From the NCBI GenBank assembly GCA_021809805.1, contig JAJZKA010000021.1, positions 1 to 33,720 on the forward strand: 33,720 bases of DNA. Reading direction: 5' to 3'. Shown in pieces: positions 15,603 through 23,727 of this stretch. The notes under the pieces were generated by a model. It did no database searches. It worked only from the letters and a program-made list of their open reading frames with translations, and was not told the origin of the DNA. A program made the position numbers and the translations under genes. Every line of letters starts with the position of its first letter. The stretch's first letter is position 1. The stretch is from Actinomycetes bacterium. GTDB taxonomy: Bacteria > Actinomycetota > Acidimicrobiia > Acidimicrobiales > Bog-793.

Positions 15603-16331
15603 ATGACTGATCCCATCGCCCCGGCACGTATCCCCGAGCGCGCGCTCGTTGTCACGGCACACCCCGACGACGTCGACTTCTCCTCCTCCGGAACCATCGC
15701 CACCTGGGTGGCGGCAGGCAGTGCGGTTACCTATTGCATCGTCACCGACGGCACCGCGGGCGGCTTTGACCGCACGATCGAGCGCTCGGCGATGGCCAAG
15801 ATCCGCCGCGCCGAACAACGCGCTGCCGCTGCGGTGGTCGGCGTGAGCGAAGTGCGTTTTCTGGGTGGCACCGACGGCGAGGTGGTGGCAGACCTCACGC
15901 TGCGTCGCGCCATCGCCCGCCAGATCCGGGAGCTGCGTCCCGAGCTCGTCGTGACCTCGAGCCCCGAGCGCAACTACGCCCGCATGCCGGCCAGCCATCC
16001 CGACCACCGCGCCGTCGGCGAGGCGACCCTGTGCGCCGTCTATCCCGATGCCCGCAACCCCTTTGCTTTCCCCGAGCTCCTCGAGGAGGGCCTCGAGCCC
16101 CATGTGGTCCACGAAGTGTGGCTGGCCGCCCATCCTGCACCCGATCACGCCGTCGACATCACAGAAGTCATCGACAAGAAGCTGGCAGCCATCGGCGCGC
16201 ACCGCAGCCAGCTGCCCGATCCTTCAGAGGCGGAGCGTTTCGTGCGCGAATGGACGGCGGCCGAGGCCGAGCGAGCAGGGCTCGGGCCAGCGCGCCACGC
16301 TGAGGCCTTCAAGATCGTGCGGATCGGCTAG
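15603..16331 (+). CDS. PIG-L (LmbE-like) family deacetylase
   Basis: The 242-residue protein is of the zinc-dependent N-acetylglucosaminyl deacetylase superfamily that includes MshB and Mca. The metal site AHPDD is at residues 19-23 and the second histidine motif SHPDHRAVG at 131-139; TDGTAGG lies at 48-54. These enzymes remove acetyl groups from GlcNAc-type substrates or cleave mycothiol conjugates. The protein is shorter than MshB (about 300 residues) and lacks enough distinctive sequence to assign mycothiol synthesis. Its own promoter seems to lie just upstream. The MarC-family gene follows eight bases later. Confidence 0.9.
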   Translation: MTDPIAPARIPERALVVTAHPDDVDFSSSGTIATWVAAGSAVTYCIVTDGTAGGFDRTIERSAMAKIRRAEQRAAAAVVGVSEVRFLGGTDGEVVADLTLRRAIARQIRELRPELVVTSSPERNYARMPASHPDHRAVGEATLCAVYPDARNPFAFPELLEEGLEPHVVHEVWLAAHPAPDHAVDITEVIDKKLAAIGAHRSQLPDPSEAERFVREWTAAEAERAGLGPARHAEAFKIVRIG

Positions 16332-16339
16332 GCCGAGGC

Positions 16340-16948
16340 GTGCACGGCGACGAGCTGCGATTTGGCAGCGAAGTCTTCGTCACGCTCTTTGTGATCATGG
16401 ACCCGCTCGGGACCGTCCCGATCTTTTTGTCCCTGACGGCGACGCGCAGTCACGCGGCGCGTCGTCGCCTCGCCTGGCAAGCGGTCGCGGTCGCCGGTGG
16501 GGTGATCGGCGCCTTTGCGATCTTCGGCCAGCAGCTGCTCTCCTCGCTCGGCATCACTCTGCCGGCCCTGCAGGGATCCGGCGGGTTGCTGTTGTTGCTC
16601 GTTGCCCTTGAGTTGTTGACCGGCCGCAACGAGCAGCCGACCGGGATGGATGACGTGAACGTGGCCCTGGTGCCGCTCGGCACGCCACTGATTGCCGGCC
16701 CCGGGGCGATCGTCGCCACGATCGTCTTCGTCCGCCAGGCCCACGGGGTGGCCGACGCCTTGGCGATCGTGGTGGCGATGGCCGCGGTGCTCCTTGTTCT
16801 CTACGCGGCGCTGCGATTCTCACTCGTGGTTTGGCGACTGTTGCGGCCGAGCGGGATCCAGCTGTTGACGCGGATCTTCGGCCTCCTGCTCTCGGCGATC
16901 GCCGTTCAACTCGTCGCCGAGGCGGTCCGCGGCTTCATCAAAGGCTGA
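16340..16948 (+). CDS. MarC-family integral membrane protein
   Basis: The 202-residue protein has about six membrane helices and the family signatures FVIMDPLGTVPIFLSLT near the N-terminus and VPLGTPLIAGPGAIVATIVF in the middle. MarC/UPF0056 proteins were once linked to antibiotic resistance; that link did not hold for E. coli MarC, and the transported substrate is generally unknown. GTG 16340 is eight bases after the deacetylase stop. The 3' end overlaps the convergent DUF1707 gene by 11 bp, so both genes share their stop regions. Confidence 0.92.
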   Translation: MHGDELRFGSEVFVTLFVIMDPLGTVPIFLSLTATRSHAARRRLAWQAVAVAGGVIGAFAIFGQQLLSSLGITLPALQGSGGLLLLLVALELLTGRNEQPTGMDDVNVALVPLGTPLIAGPGAIVATIVFVRQAHGVADALAIVVAMAAVLLVLYAALRFSLVVWRLLRPSGIQLLTRIFGLLLSAIAVQLVAEAVRGFIKG

Positions 16949-17408
16949 CCGAGTGCTCCCTGTGGGCAAAACCGCCGCGGCGACGGCGCGACCAGACGGC
17001 CAACATGACGATGACGAACACGACAAGGCCTACGTGGGGGTGCCAGACGTGGAAGAAGAACGGCCCCTGAGCGAACCCGATGAGGAAGAGCGCACCGAGC
17101 ACCAACGCGACGAGGCGCAGTGGGTGGGGGCGGTGGCGCGCCACTTCAGTCACGGCCGGGTGGCCCTCGCCCTCGAGGGGCGGTAGGTCAGCGAGGAGCC
17201 CGGCGAGATCGCCGCGGGTCTTGGCCGCCATGGCCGTCGAGACGCGGTCGTTGAACTCAGCGTCGTCGAGACGGCCGTCGGCGAAATGGCGCGAGAGCAC
17301 CTCGGCGATCTCGTGGCGCTCGGCGTCCGAGACGCGCAGCTCGGCGTTCGGCACGAAGCCCTTCCGCCTGGCGGCGGCGAAGGAGGCGGGATCGAAGGGT
17401 CGGGACAT
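16938..17408 (-). CDS. DUF1707 domain membrane protein
   Basis: The 156-residue protein carries a DUF1707 domain (ELRVSDAERHEIAEVLSRHFADGRLDDAEFNDRVSTAMAAKTRGDLAGLLADLP, roughly residues 24-77; shown here only to mark its extent by its key ADGRLDDAEF core). After it come two closely spaced hydrophobic segments (about 98-112 and 122-140) and a basic tail (RRRRGG). ATG 17408 is chosen as it begins just before the domain, with AAGGAG upstream; longer starts are serine/arginine-rich shadow sequence. DUF1707 proteins are abundant in actinomycetes and often sit near PspC proteins, as here. The function is unknown, but the neighbourhood suggests the cell envelope. Confidence 0.88.
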   Translation of the reverse strand: MSRPFDPASFAAARRKGFVPNAELRVSDAERHEIAEVLSRHFADGRLDDAEFNDRVSTAMAAKTRGDLAGLLADLPPLEGEGHPAVTEVARHRPHPLRLVALVLGALFLIGFAQGPFFFHVWHPHVGLVVFVIVMLAVWSRRRRGGFAHREHSVSL

Positions 17409-17451
17409 TGGCGGGGCTTCTCCTTGTCGGGCGGCTGGGCGGCTGGGCGGC

Positions 17452-17721
17452 TCAGACGAGACGACTCGCCTCGAGCAGGTCCTCGGCGATGCTCGTCTGG
17501 CGATGCTCCTCGGGGACGAGCAGCCAGGCCGCGAGGTAGAGGGGGACGCCGAGGCCGCCCGCCAGGGTGGCGACGACGAAGCCGATCCGCACCAGTTGGG
17601 CATCGATGCCGAGCCAGCCCGCCACGCCGCCGGCGACACCGGCGACCATGCGATCGTTGATCGACCGGCGAAGCGGCGAAGCAGTGGGAGCGTTGTCCTG
17701 CTGAGCTTGCATGACCATCAT
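17452..17721 (-). CDS. Small PspC-domain protein
   Basis: The 89-residue protein is almost entirely a PspC domain: SPLRRSINDRMVAGVAGG, then GWLGIDAQLVRIGFVVATLAGGLGVPLYLAAWLLVP. It has one or two membrane helices and a short charged C-terminal tail. PspC domains sense or transmit envelope stress. The start is ATG 17721, with in-frame ATGs at 17718 and 17712 as alternatives; none has a strong Shine-Dalgarno. It is 43 bases upstream of the DUF1707 gene on the same strand and divergent from a PspC-domain kinase, suggesting it is a target of that system. Confidence 0.9.
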   Translation of the reverse strand: MMVMQAQQDNAPTASPLRRSINDRMVAGVAGGVAGWLGIDAQLVRIGFVVATLAGGLGVPLYLAAWLLVPEEHRQTSIAEDLLEASRLV

Positions 17722-17756
17722 CTTCTGACGCTGCCCGAGCGCTCGCTATCGGGAGC

Positions 17757-17818
17757 TTCCCTGGAACTTCCCTGAGCCGCCGCCGCAGTTCCCTGAGCCG
17801 CGTCGGGGTGATCCCTGA
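17757..17818. repeat. Four TTCCCTGA-type direct repeats in the divergent PspC control region
   Basis: Copies are TTCCCTG (17757-17763), TTCCCTGAGCCGC (17768-17780), TTCCCTGAGCCGC (17789-17801) and TCCCTGA (17812-17818). Start-to-start spacings are 11, 21 and about 22 bases, close to one and two helical turns, which puts all copies on one face of the DNA. They lie between the small PspC gene and the PspC kinase gene. The best guess is a binding array for the response regulator at 19236-19889. Confidence 0.6.
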
Positions 17819-18051
17819 TAGCTGAGCAGTGCCCGAGGTGGGATCATCGAGGCATCGAGAACGACTGGCACGCGCAGCGGCGCGCGGCGCGACGGGGCGG
17901 CTGGTATCCCCACCCCCATGGCGACTCGCCGCCGGGGCCCGGGCGGCGCCCGCACCTGTGGCGGGTACCGCGCCGCAGCGCCGTTCTGCGCCGCAGCGCC
18001 GAGGACCGCCTCCTTGGCGGCGTCGCGGGCGGCATCTCGGCACGCATCGGC

Positions 18052-19239
18052 GTGGAGACCACGGTGCTGCGGATCGCTCTCGTGCTCCTGGGTCTCATCT
18101 CGAGCGGTCTTGCCTTTGCCGGTTACGTGCTCGCTTGGCTCTTTATCGTCCGCGAGGGTGAGCAAGAGCCGATCGGCAAGCGGGCGACCGGCGACCGGCG
18201 CGGCATCATGGTCGGCGTCGCCTTGATCCCGGCGCTGATCGTCGCCCTGGTGCTCGCCGCCGTGCTTGGCGCGGGTTGGCTCGGCTCGGGCGCCTGGGCG
18301 CTCTTTGTCGCTGGCGCCGGCCTCGTCCTCGTCTACCGAAACGCCGCCGAGGACGAGCGGGCGGCAATGCGCCGGGTCGCCGAACCGCTCTGGCGTCTGT
18401 CCTCGAATCGCCAGCGCTCCTGGTTCGTCTTCACGCGTCGCATCGTGCTCGGCGCAGCGCTGATGCTGATCGGCCTTGCCTTCTTGGTCTCAGGACACCG
18501 CGTGAATTTGGCCCGCGCCTTTCTCGGCCTTGTCTTGATTATCGCCGGCCTCGTGATCGTCTTCGGGCCTTGGTGGCTGAGCGTGGGCCACGAGCTTGTC
18601 GACGAGCGCCAGGCGCGCGCCCGGGCAGAGGAGCGCGCCGACCTCGCGGCGCGCGTGCACGACTCGGTATTGCAGACCCTGGCGCTCATCCAGCGCCGCG
18701 CCGACCAGCCTCAGCAGGTGATCCAGCTGGCCCGTGCCCAAGAGCGCGAACTTCGCGCCATGCTCTTTTCCGATCCAGGAGCAGACGCGGCGCGCGACGA
18801 GAGCTTCGCGGCCGCGCTGCGCCGGATCCAGCAGGAGGTCGAGGCCTCCCACGGCGTGCCCATCGAGGTCGTGGTGGTCGGCGACGTGCCGCTCGACGGG
18901 CGTTTTGCCGAACGACTCTCGGCGCTGCTCGCGGCCGGGCGCGAGGCGTCCGTGAACGCCGCCAAGTGGTCGGGCGCGCCGGTGATCTCGCTGTTCGGCG
19001 AGGCCGAGCCCGAGCGCGCCTCGCTGTTCGTGCGCGACCGCGGCGGCGGCTTCGACCTCGCCGCGGTGGCGGCGGATCGCAAGGGGCTCAGCGAGTCGAT
19101 CCGCGGCCGGATGAGCCGCTGCGGGGGGACGGCGGAGATCCGGACGGCTCCCGGCGAGGGCACCGAGGTCCGCCTGAGCGTGCGCCTCGAAGCGGACCGC
19201 CACGCCACCACAGACCGGCGCGCCGGTACGGCCCCGTGA
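18052..19239 (+). CDS. PspC-domain sensor histidine kinase (start uncertain)
   Basis: From GTG 18052 the protein has 395 residues: the second half of a PspC domain, membrane helices near 10-33, 53-75, 80-95 and 130-172, then a HisKA_3 dimerisation domain with phospho-acceptor H203 (ARVHDSVLQTLALIQ) and a HATPase domain (REASVNAAKW, VRDRGGGFDL, GLSESIRGRM, TAPGEGTEV). The PspC domain actually begins upstream in the same frame (LRRSAEDRLLGGVAGGISAR, from about 17986). Yet no ATG, GTG or TTG occurs in frame between the stop at 17809-17811 and 18052. Either a CTG (17956 or 17986) is used, or a base is missing in the assembly. Its stop overlaps the response-regulator GTG. It probably senses envelope stress. 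Confidence 0.9.
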   Translation: METTVLRIALVLLGLISSGLAFAGYVLAWLFIVREGEQEPIGKRATGDRRGIMVGVALIPALIVALVLAAVLGAGWLGSGAWALFVAGAGLVLVYRNAAEDERAAMRRVAEPLWRLSSNRQRSWFVFTRRIVLGAALMLIGLAFLVSGHRVNLARAFLGLVLIIAGLVIVFGPWWLSVGHELVDERQARARAEERADLAARVHDSVLQTLALIQRRADQPQQVIQLARAQERELRAMLFSDPGADAARDESFAAALRRIQQEVEASHGVPIEVVVVGDVPLDGRFAERLSALLAAGREASVNAAKWSGAPVISLFGEAEPERASLFVRDRGGGFDLAAVAADRKGLSESIRGRMSRCGGTAEIRTAPGEGTEVRLSVRLEADRHATTDRRAGTAP

Positions 19240-19889
19240 GCGCGCATCGCGTCGTGCTCGTCGACGATCACGAGTTGTTCCGCGCCGGGGTGCGCGCCGA
19301 GCTCGGGGAACGCTGCGAGATCCTCGGAGAGGCGGGCGACGTCGCCGAGGCGATCGAGCTGATCTGTGCCAGCGAGCCCGACGTGGTGCTCTTGGACGTT
19401 CACCTGCCGAGCGGCTCGGGCGAGGAGGTGATCGCGGCAGTCCGCGAGCGCGCGCCGGGAGTCCGCTTCCTTGCGCTGTCGGTCTCTGATGCCCCCGAGG
19501 ACGTGATCGGGGTCATCCGCTCGGGCGCCCGGGGCTATGTCACCAAGACGATCGCTGCCGACGAGCTCGCCGACGCGCTCGGGCGCATCGCCGAAGGCGA
19601 CGCCGTCTTCTCGCCGCGCCTCGCCGGCTTTGTGCTCGATGCCTTCGCCGGCGGGTTCGGTGGCGGCGCCGCGCTGACGCACGGCGATCGCGAGCTCGAC
19701 CAGCTCACGGCGCGCGAGCGGGAGGTGCTGCGGCTGATTGCGCGCGGCTACACCTACAAAGAGCTCGCCCGCGAGCTCACGATCTCGGTGAAGACGGTCG
19801 AGACCCACGTCTCCTCGGTGCTGCGAAAGCTCCAGCTATCCAACCGCCACCAGCTCACGCGCTGGGCGACCGAGCGGCGACTGTCCTAA
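19236..19889 (+). CDS. LuxR-type response regulator paired with the PspC kinase
   Basis: The 217-residue protein has a receiver domain (D10-D11, phosphorylated D54 in VVLLDVHLPSG, K104 in YVTKT) and a LuxR-type helix-turn-helix (LTAREREVLRLIARGYTYKELARELTISVKTVETHVSSVLRKL). GTG 19236 overlaps the kinase stop as GTGA, so kinase and regulator are coupled. Actinobacterial PspC kinases with NarL/LuxR partners control envelope genes. The repeats between 17757 and 17818 are a plausible target. The final TAA shares three bases with the TAG of the convergent MurT-GatD gene. Confidence 0.95.
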   Translation: MSAHRVVLVDDHELFRAGVRAELGERCEILGEAGDVAEAIELICASEPDVVLLDVHLPSGSGEEVIAAVRERAPGVRFLALSVSDAPEDVIGVIRSGARGYVTKTIAADELADALGRIAEGDAVFSPRLAGFVLDAFAGGFGGGAALTHGDRELDQLTAREREVLRLIARGYTYKELARELTISVKTVETHVSSVLRKLQLSNRHQLTRWATERRLS

Positions 19890-21940
19890 GAGCGGTGCTG
19901 CAGCGGCCCCGAGGTGGTGCCGAGCGCCGCGAAGCGCTCGGCGCGAAGCGCCTCCTCCTCCTCATCGCCAAGCGGGGCGAGCACCTGACCGGTGCAGCGC
20001 TCGAGCAGCCAGTCGGCGAGCCCGGGGTTGCGGGCGAGGACCGGACCGTGCAAGTAGGTGCCGACCAGCCGTCCCGAGCGGGCACCATCGGTGCCGTCTC
20101 CGTTGCCGATTCCGCTGCGCACAATCCCGAGTGGCTCGACCCCGGGGCCACGCTCGGTGCGTCCAGCGTGATTCTCAAAGCCCGTGAGCTGGCGAAGCGC
20201 CCCCTCGGCACCCTCCACCATGAGCTCGCCAACCGCACGAGGTGCCCCGCCGGGGTGGGTGGTCACCTCGAGCAGGCCGACACCTGCGAGCGCCCGGCCG
20301 TCGGCACCAGGGAAGGATTCGCCGAGGATCTGGTAGCCGGCGCAGATCGCGAGCACGCTCGCTCCCGCTGCGACCGCGCGGCGCAGCGGGCCGTCGCGCA
20401 GCACTGCGGCCGCGTGTGCCTGCGGTCCGTCCTCGCCGCCGCCGAGGAGGTAACAGTCGACCTGGGCGGGGAGGGTCTCGTCCGAGCGTGCGGCGAGCAG
20501 CTCAGCGGGGATGTCCCGCCAGCGCGCCCGGTTGGCGAGCACGAGACCGTTGCCGCCGTCGCCATAGGTGGCGAGCAGGTCAGGGTGGACGACAACGATC
20601 CGCAGCGTGCTCTCGCCACCGCCCACTCGCCGGCGCGGGGCGCCTGCGGTGGGCCCTGGGCTGGTCGCAGGCTGCGGCGATGGGACCGTGGGCGCGACGG
20701 TGCGGCGCCCCGGTGGCCCGCCAGCTCTCCCAAGCGCCCGGCGGAGATCCTGGAAGGCCGTGTAGTTGCCGATATAGGTCACCGCCTGGCCGACCGCGGC
20801 GATGGCGGCGACCGGGTCGTCGGCGGTGCGGTGCGCGACCCCGGCGTGGCGCAGGCGGACCGCGAGATCGAGTCGGCGCTCGCCGCTGGCGACCACAACG
20901 CGCCCGGCAAGCAGCTCGAAGGGCACATCCCACAGCCAGCTCGGGTCCCGCCCGTCGGCGATGCGGGCGTTGATGCCGATCACCACCGGACCCCGCTCGT
21001 CGCGCACAAGCTCGAGTAGCTCAGTCCAGCCCGCCGGATTCTTGGCGAGCAGCAGACGGGCGGAGACGTCGCCAATCTCGCGGAGCGCGAACCGACCGGC
21101 CACCTCTGAGACTGCGGCCATCGCCTTCAGCGCGGCGCGCGGCGTGACGCCGAGCTCGCGTGCCGCGACGAGCGCCAGCGCGGCGTTGGCTCGATTGAAA
21201 CGCCCGGGGAGGGCGAGGTCGAGCTGCAGGCGCTCGCCGTCCCAGGAGAGCTCGTGACCCTCGAGCTCGGCCACGCACTCAGGGCGGGCAAAGCCGCAGG
21301 TACACGCCCAGTGCCGCTCGGACCACTGAAGGCGCGCCCCGCAGTTGGGACAGTGGTGGGCGTCGTCGCGCCACTGACCGCCAGCGGCGACAAATCGCGC
21401 CCGTGGGGTTCCCGCGACGGCCCAGGCGACGAGCGGGTCGTCCGCGTTGGCGACGACCGTGCCCTCGTAGGTCTGGAGGAGGTCGTGCCAGCGCCGGGCG
21501 ACCATGCGCACCTCGCTCACGCGGTCCAGCTGGTCACGCGAGAGATTCAGCAGGACGATGACCGCGGGGTGCAGCGCCAGTTCGACCTCGGGGAGGTAGG
21601 CCTCGTCGACCTCGAGGACGGCCCAAGGAGCGCTCGGCGCGTCGGCCAGCGCGGCAACGATGCCGGGCGGCAAGTTCGCCCCGGCGGACGAGGTCGCGAC
21701 CGCTCCGAGGGTGGCGACCGCCTCGGCGAGGAGGCGGGTCGTCGTCGTCTTGCCATTCGTGCCGCTGACGAGCACGCTCGTGCGCCCGGCGCCGAGGGCG
21801 GCGAGTAATCTGGGCTCGAGCGCAAGGCCGACGCGCCCGCCGGCGGTCGAGCCGTCGCCGAAGCCGGCGAGGCGCGAGCTCGCCGACACCAGCCGCACTG
21901 CCGCGACCGCCGCCTTGGTCCAAAGCGCCGGGCGTGCCAT
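19886..21940 (-). CDS. murT-gatD: MurT-GatD fusion: lipid II isoglutaminyl synthase
   Basis: One 684-residue frame encodes both subunits of the enzyme that amidates D-Glu of lipid II to D-isoglutamine. Residues 1-404 are MurT: P-loop SGTNGKTTTT (59-68), a zinc-ribbon-like cysteine set (CPNC at 197-200, CTC at 213-215), AKNPAGWTELLE, and DPSWLWD (331-337). A proline/glycine/arginine-rich linker spans about 405-442. The rest is GatD, a class I glutamine amidotransferase with nucleophile C532 (LAICAGYQILG) and H630 (GTYLHGP). MurT and GatD are separate, co-transcribed proteins in the well-studied species. ATG 21940 is preferred over the in-frame TTG 21949 because a -10 box lies seven bases upstream. 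An internal GTG at the GatD boundary could also start GatD alone. Confidence 0.93.
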   Translation of the reverse strand: MARPALWTKAAVAAVRLVSASSRLAGFGDGSTAGGRVGLALEPRLLAALGAGRTSVLVSGTNGKTTTTRLLAEAVATLGAVATSSAGANLPPGIVAALADAPSAPWAVLEVDEAYLPEVELALHPAVIVLLNLSRDQLDRVSEVRMVARRWHDLLQTYEGTVVANADDPLVAWAVAGTPRARFVAAGGQWRDDAHHCPNCGARLQWSERHWACTCGFARPECVAELEGHELSWDGERLQLDLALPGRFNRANAALALVAARELGVTPRAALKAMAAVSEVAGRFALREIGDVSARLLLAKNPAGWTELLELVRDERGPVVIGINARIADGRDPSWLWDVPFELLAGRVVVASGERRLDLAVRLRHAGVAHRTADDPVAAIAAVGQAVTYIGNYTAFQDLRRALGRAGGPPGRRTVAPTVPSPQPATSPGPTAGAPRRRVGGGESTLRIVVVHPDLLATYGDGGNGLVLANRARWRDIPAELLAARSDETLPAQVDCYLLGGGEDGPQAHAAAVLRDGPLRRAVAAGASVLAICAGYQILGESFPGADGRALAGVGLLEVTTHPGGAPRAVGELMVEGAEGALRQLTGFENHAGRTERGPGVEPLGIVRSGIGNGDGTDGARSGRLVGTYLHGPVLARNPGLADWLLERCTGQVLAPLGDEEEEALRAERFAALGTTSGPLQHRS

Positions 21941-21947
21941 TGCGGGC

Positions 21948-21953
21948 AACCTA
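21948..21953 (-). promoter_or_regulatory. -10 box for a leaderless murT-gatD transcript
   Basis: Read on the minus strand, TAGGTT (TAnnnT) lies seven bases before ATG 21940 with no Shine-Dalgarno between. This spacing is what actinobacterial leaderless genes show, with transcription starting at the A of the ATG. It also argues against the TTG at 21949, which would overlap the box. Confidence 0.5.
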
Positions 21954-22167
21954 TCCGAGCCGGACTGACGCGGCGCGCCGACGCCGTGGGGGTGCGGCGA
22001 CCTACGCCCACCATGGGATGCTCATGGTCGGGCCAGGGTGTGGCCGAGCTGGCTCTGCACGAGGCGGCGGGCGCCGCCGTCCTCGACGCCCCGGGCCTCC
22101 CAAGCAGGTGCGGTGACGCCGACTGCGCCAGCACCAGGTGCCGGTGAGGCTCGGCGCGTCACCCGAC

Positions 22168-22198
22168 TAGCCTGGCTCCGAGGGCCGGCGACGGGAGG
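22168..22198 (+). promoter_or_regulatory. -10 box and ribosome-binding site before tldD
   Basis: TAGCCT (22168-22173) fits TAnnnT. It is followed by a strong Shine-Dalgarno GGGAGG (22193-22198) eight bases before an in-frame CTG at 22207. The usual start, TTG 22258, has no good Shine-Dalgarno. Initiation at CTG would add 17 residues to TldD. Confidence 0.4.
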
Positions 22199-22257
22199 CA
22201 ACGGAGCTGTCGAGCGAACCGAAGGGCCGGCAGGCCGGCACGCTCAGCGAGCTTTGC

Positions 22258-23727
22258 TTGTCGGACCTCGCGAGCGCTGCGCTCGAGGCGGCGCGGCGTC
22301 AGGGCGCGCAGCTTGGCGAACTGCGCGCCGAGCGCATCGTCAACCAGGCGGTGGCGCTGCGCGACGGCGAGCTTGAGGGCAGCGCGGACGAGGTGGAGCT
22401 CGGGCTGTCGGTGCGAGTCATCCACGACGGGGCCATCGGCTTTGCCGGTTCTGTTGAGCTCACCCCTGAGGCCGCAGCGGCGTGTGCCGCCCAGGCGATC
22501 GAGATCGCCCGCCTCACCCGCCAGGCGGGCTCAGGCGCCGTCGAGCTCGCGGACGAGCCCACCTATGGCGAGGTGCACTGGGAAGGCCCCTACCGCCGTG
22601 ACCCGACCACCGTCCCGCTCGCCGAGCGGGTGGCGCTGCTCGGCGAGTGGAGCCGAGGACTGCTCGCCAGCGACGTGGTCGACCATGTCACGACGTCGCT
22701 GCACACCGTGGCCGAGGAGAAGTACTTGGCGACCATGGCGGGCACCGTCGCCCTGCAGCGACGCGTGCGGATTCATCCAACCCTCGAGGCGCTGGCGATC
22801 GCGTCCGATGGCAGCTTTGAAACGATGCGCACGCTCGCGCCGCCGACGGCCCGGGGATATGAGTACCTCGAGGGCGACGGCTGGGACTTTCCGGGCGAGC
22901 TTGCCGAGCTACCCGAGCACCTCGCCGCCAAGCTCGCAGCGCCGAGCGTCGAGCCTGGTCGCTACGACCTCGTGATTGACCCCACCAACCTCTGGCTTAC
23001 GATCCACGAGTCGATCGGCCACGCCACCGAGCTCGACCGAGCACTGGGCTACGAGGCCGCCTATGCGGGCACCTCCTTTGCTACCTTCGACCAGCTCAAC
23101 ACGTTGGTCTATGGCTCGCCGCTCATGCAGGTGAGCGGGGACCGCACGGCCGAGTTCGGCCTGGCGACGATCGGCTGGGACGACGAGGGTGTGGCGACCC
23201 AGCGCTTCGACCTCGTACGCGACGGACGACTCGTCGGCTACCAGCTCGACCGGCGAATCGCGGCGGAGGCGCACCTTGCGCGCTCGAACGGCTGCGCGTT
23301 CTCCTCGTCGCCGCTCATGATCCCGATCCAGCGGATGGCGAACGTCTCCCTCCAGCCCGCGGGCGCGGCGGGGCCGAGCACCGAGGAGCTGATCAGCGGT
23401 GTGGAGCGGGGGATCTACGTGGTCGGCGACAAGAGCTGGTCCATCGACATGCAGCGCCATAACTTCCAGTTCACCGGGCAGCGCTTCTACCGCATCGAGC
23501 ACGGGCGCCTCGCCGGACAGGTGAAAGACGTCGCCTACCAGTCGCGCACGACCGATTTCTGGGGCGCGATGAACGGCGTCGGGGGAACCGACACCTATCT
23601 GCTGGCCGGCGCGATGAACTGCGGCAAGGGCCAGCCCGGTCAGGTGGCGGCGGTCAGCCACGGCTGCCCGGCTGCTCGCTTTGCCAACATCTCGATCCTC
23701 AACGCGCGGCGGGAGTCGGGCCGATGA
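22258..23727 (+). CDS. tldD: TldD-family metalloprotease subunit
   Basis: The 489-residue protein is TldD, the catalytic partner of the TldD/TldE heterodimer, which degrades unfolded peptides and in some species trims modified peptides or antitoxins. The zinc motif HESIGH is at residues 250-255 (H250, E251, H255), and the C-terminal GAMNCGKGQPGQ with VSHGCP carries the expected cysteine ligand. The N-terminal part (LRDGELEGSADEVELGLSVRVI) is typical. TTG 22258 is the only ATG/GTG/TTG after the in-frame stop at 22168. A CTG at 22207 with a better ribosome-binding site is an alternative. The stop overlaps tldE as ATGA. Confidence 0.95.
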   Translation: MSDLASAALEAARRQGAQLGELRAERIVNQAVALRDGELEGSADEVELGLSVRVIHDGAIGFAGSVELTPEAAAACAAQAIEIARLTRQAGSGAVELADEPTYGEVHWEGPYRRDPTTVPLAERVALLGEWSRGLLASDVVDHVTTSLHTVAEEKYLATMAGTVALQRRVRIHPTLEALAIASDGSFETMRTLAPPTARGYEYLEGDGWDFPGELAELPEHLAAKLAAPSVEPGRYDLVIDPTNLWLTIHESIGHATELDRALGYEAAYAGTSFATFDQLNTLVYGSPLMQVSGDRTAEFGLATIGWDDEGVATQRFDLVRDGRLVGYQLDRRIAAEAHLARSNGCAFSSSPLMIPIQRMANVSLQPAGAAGPSTEELISGVERGIYVVGDKSWSIDMQRHNFQFTGQRFYRIEHGRLAGQVKDVAYQSRTTDFWGAMNGVGGTDTYLLAGAMNCGKGQPGQVAAVSHGCPAARFANISILNARRESGR

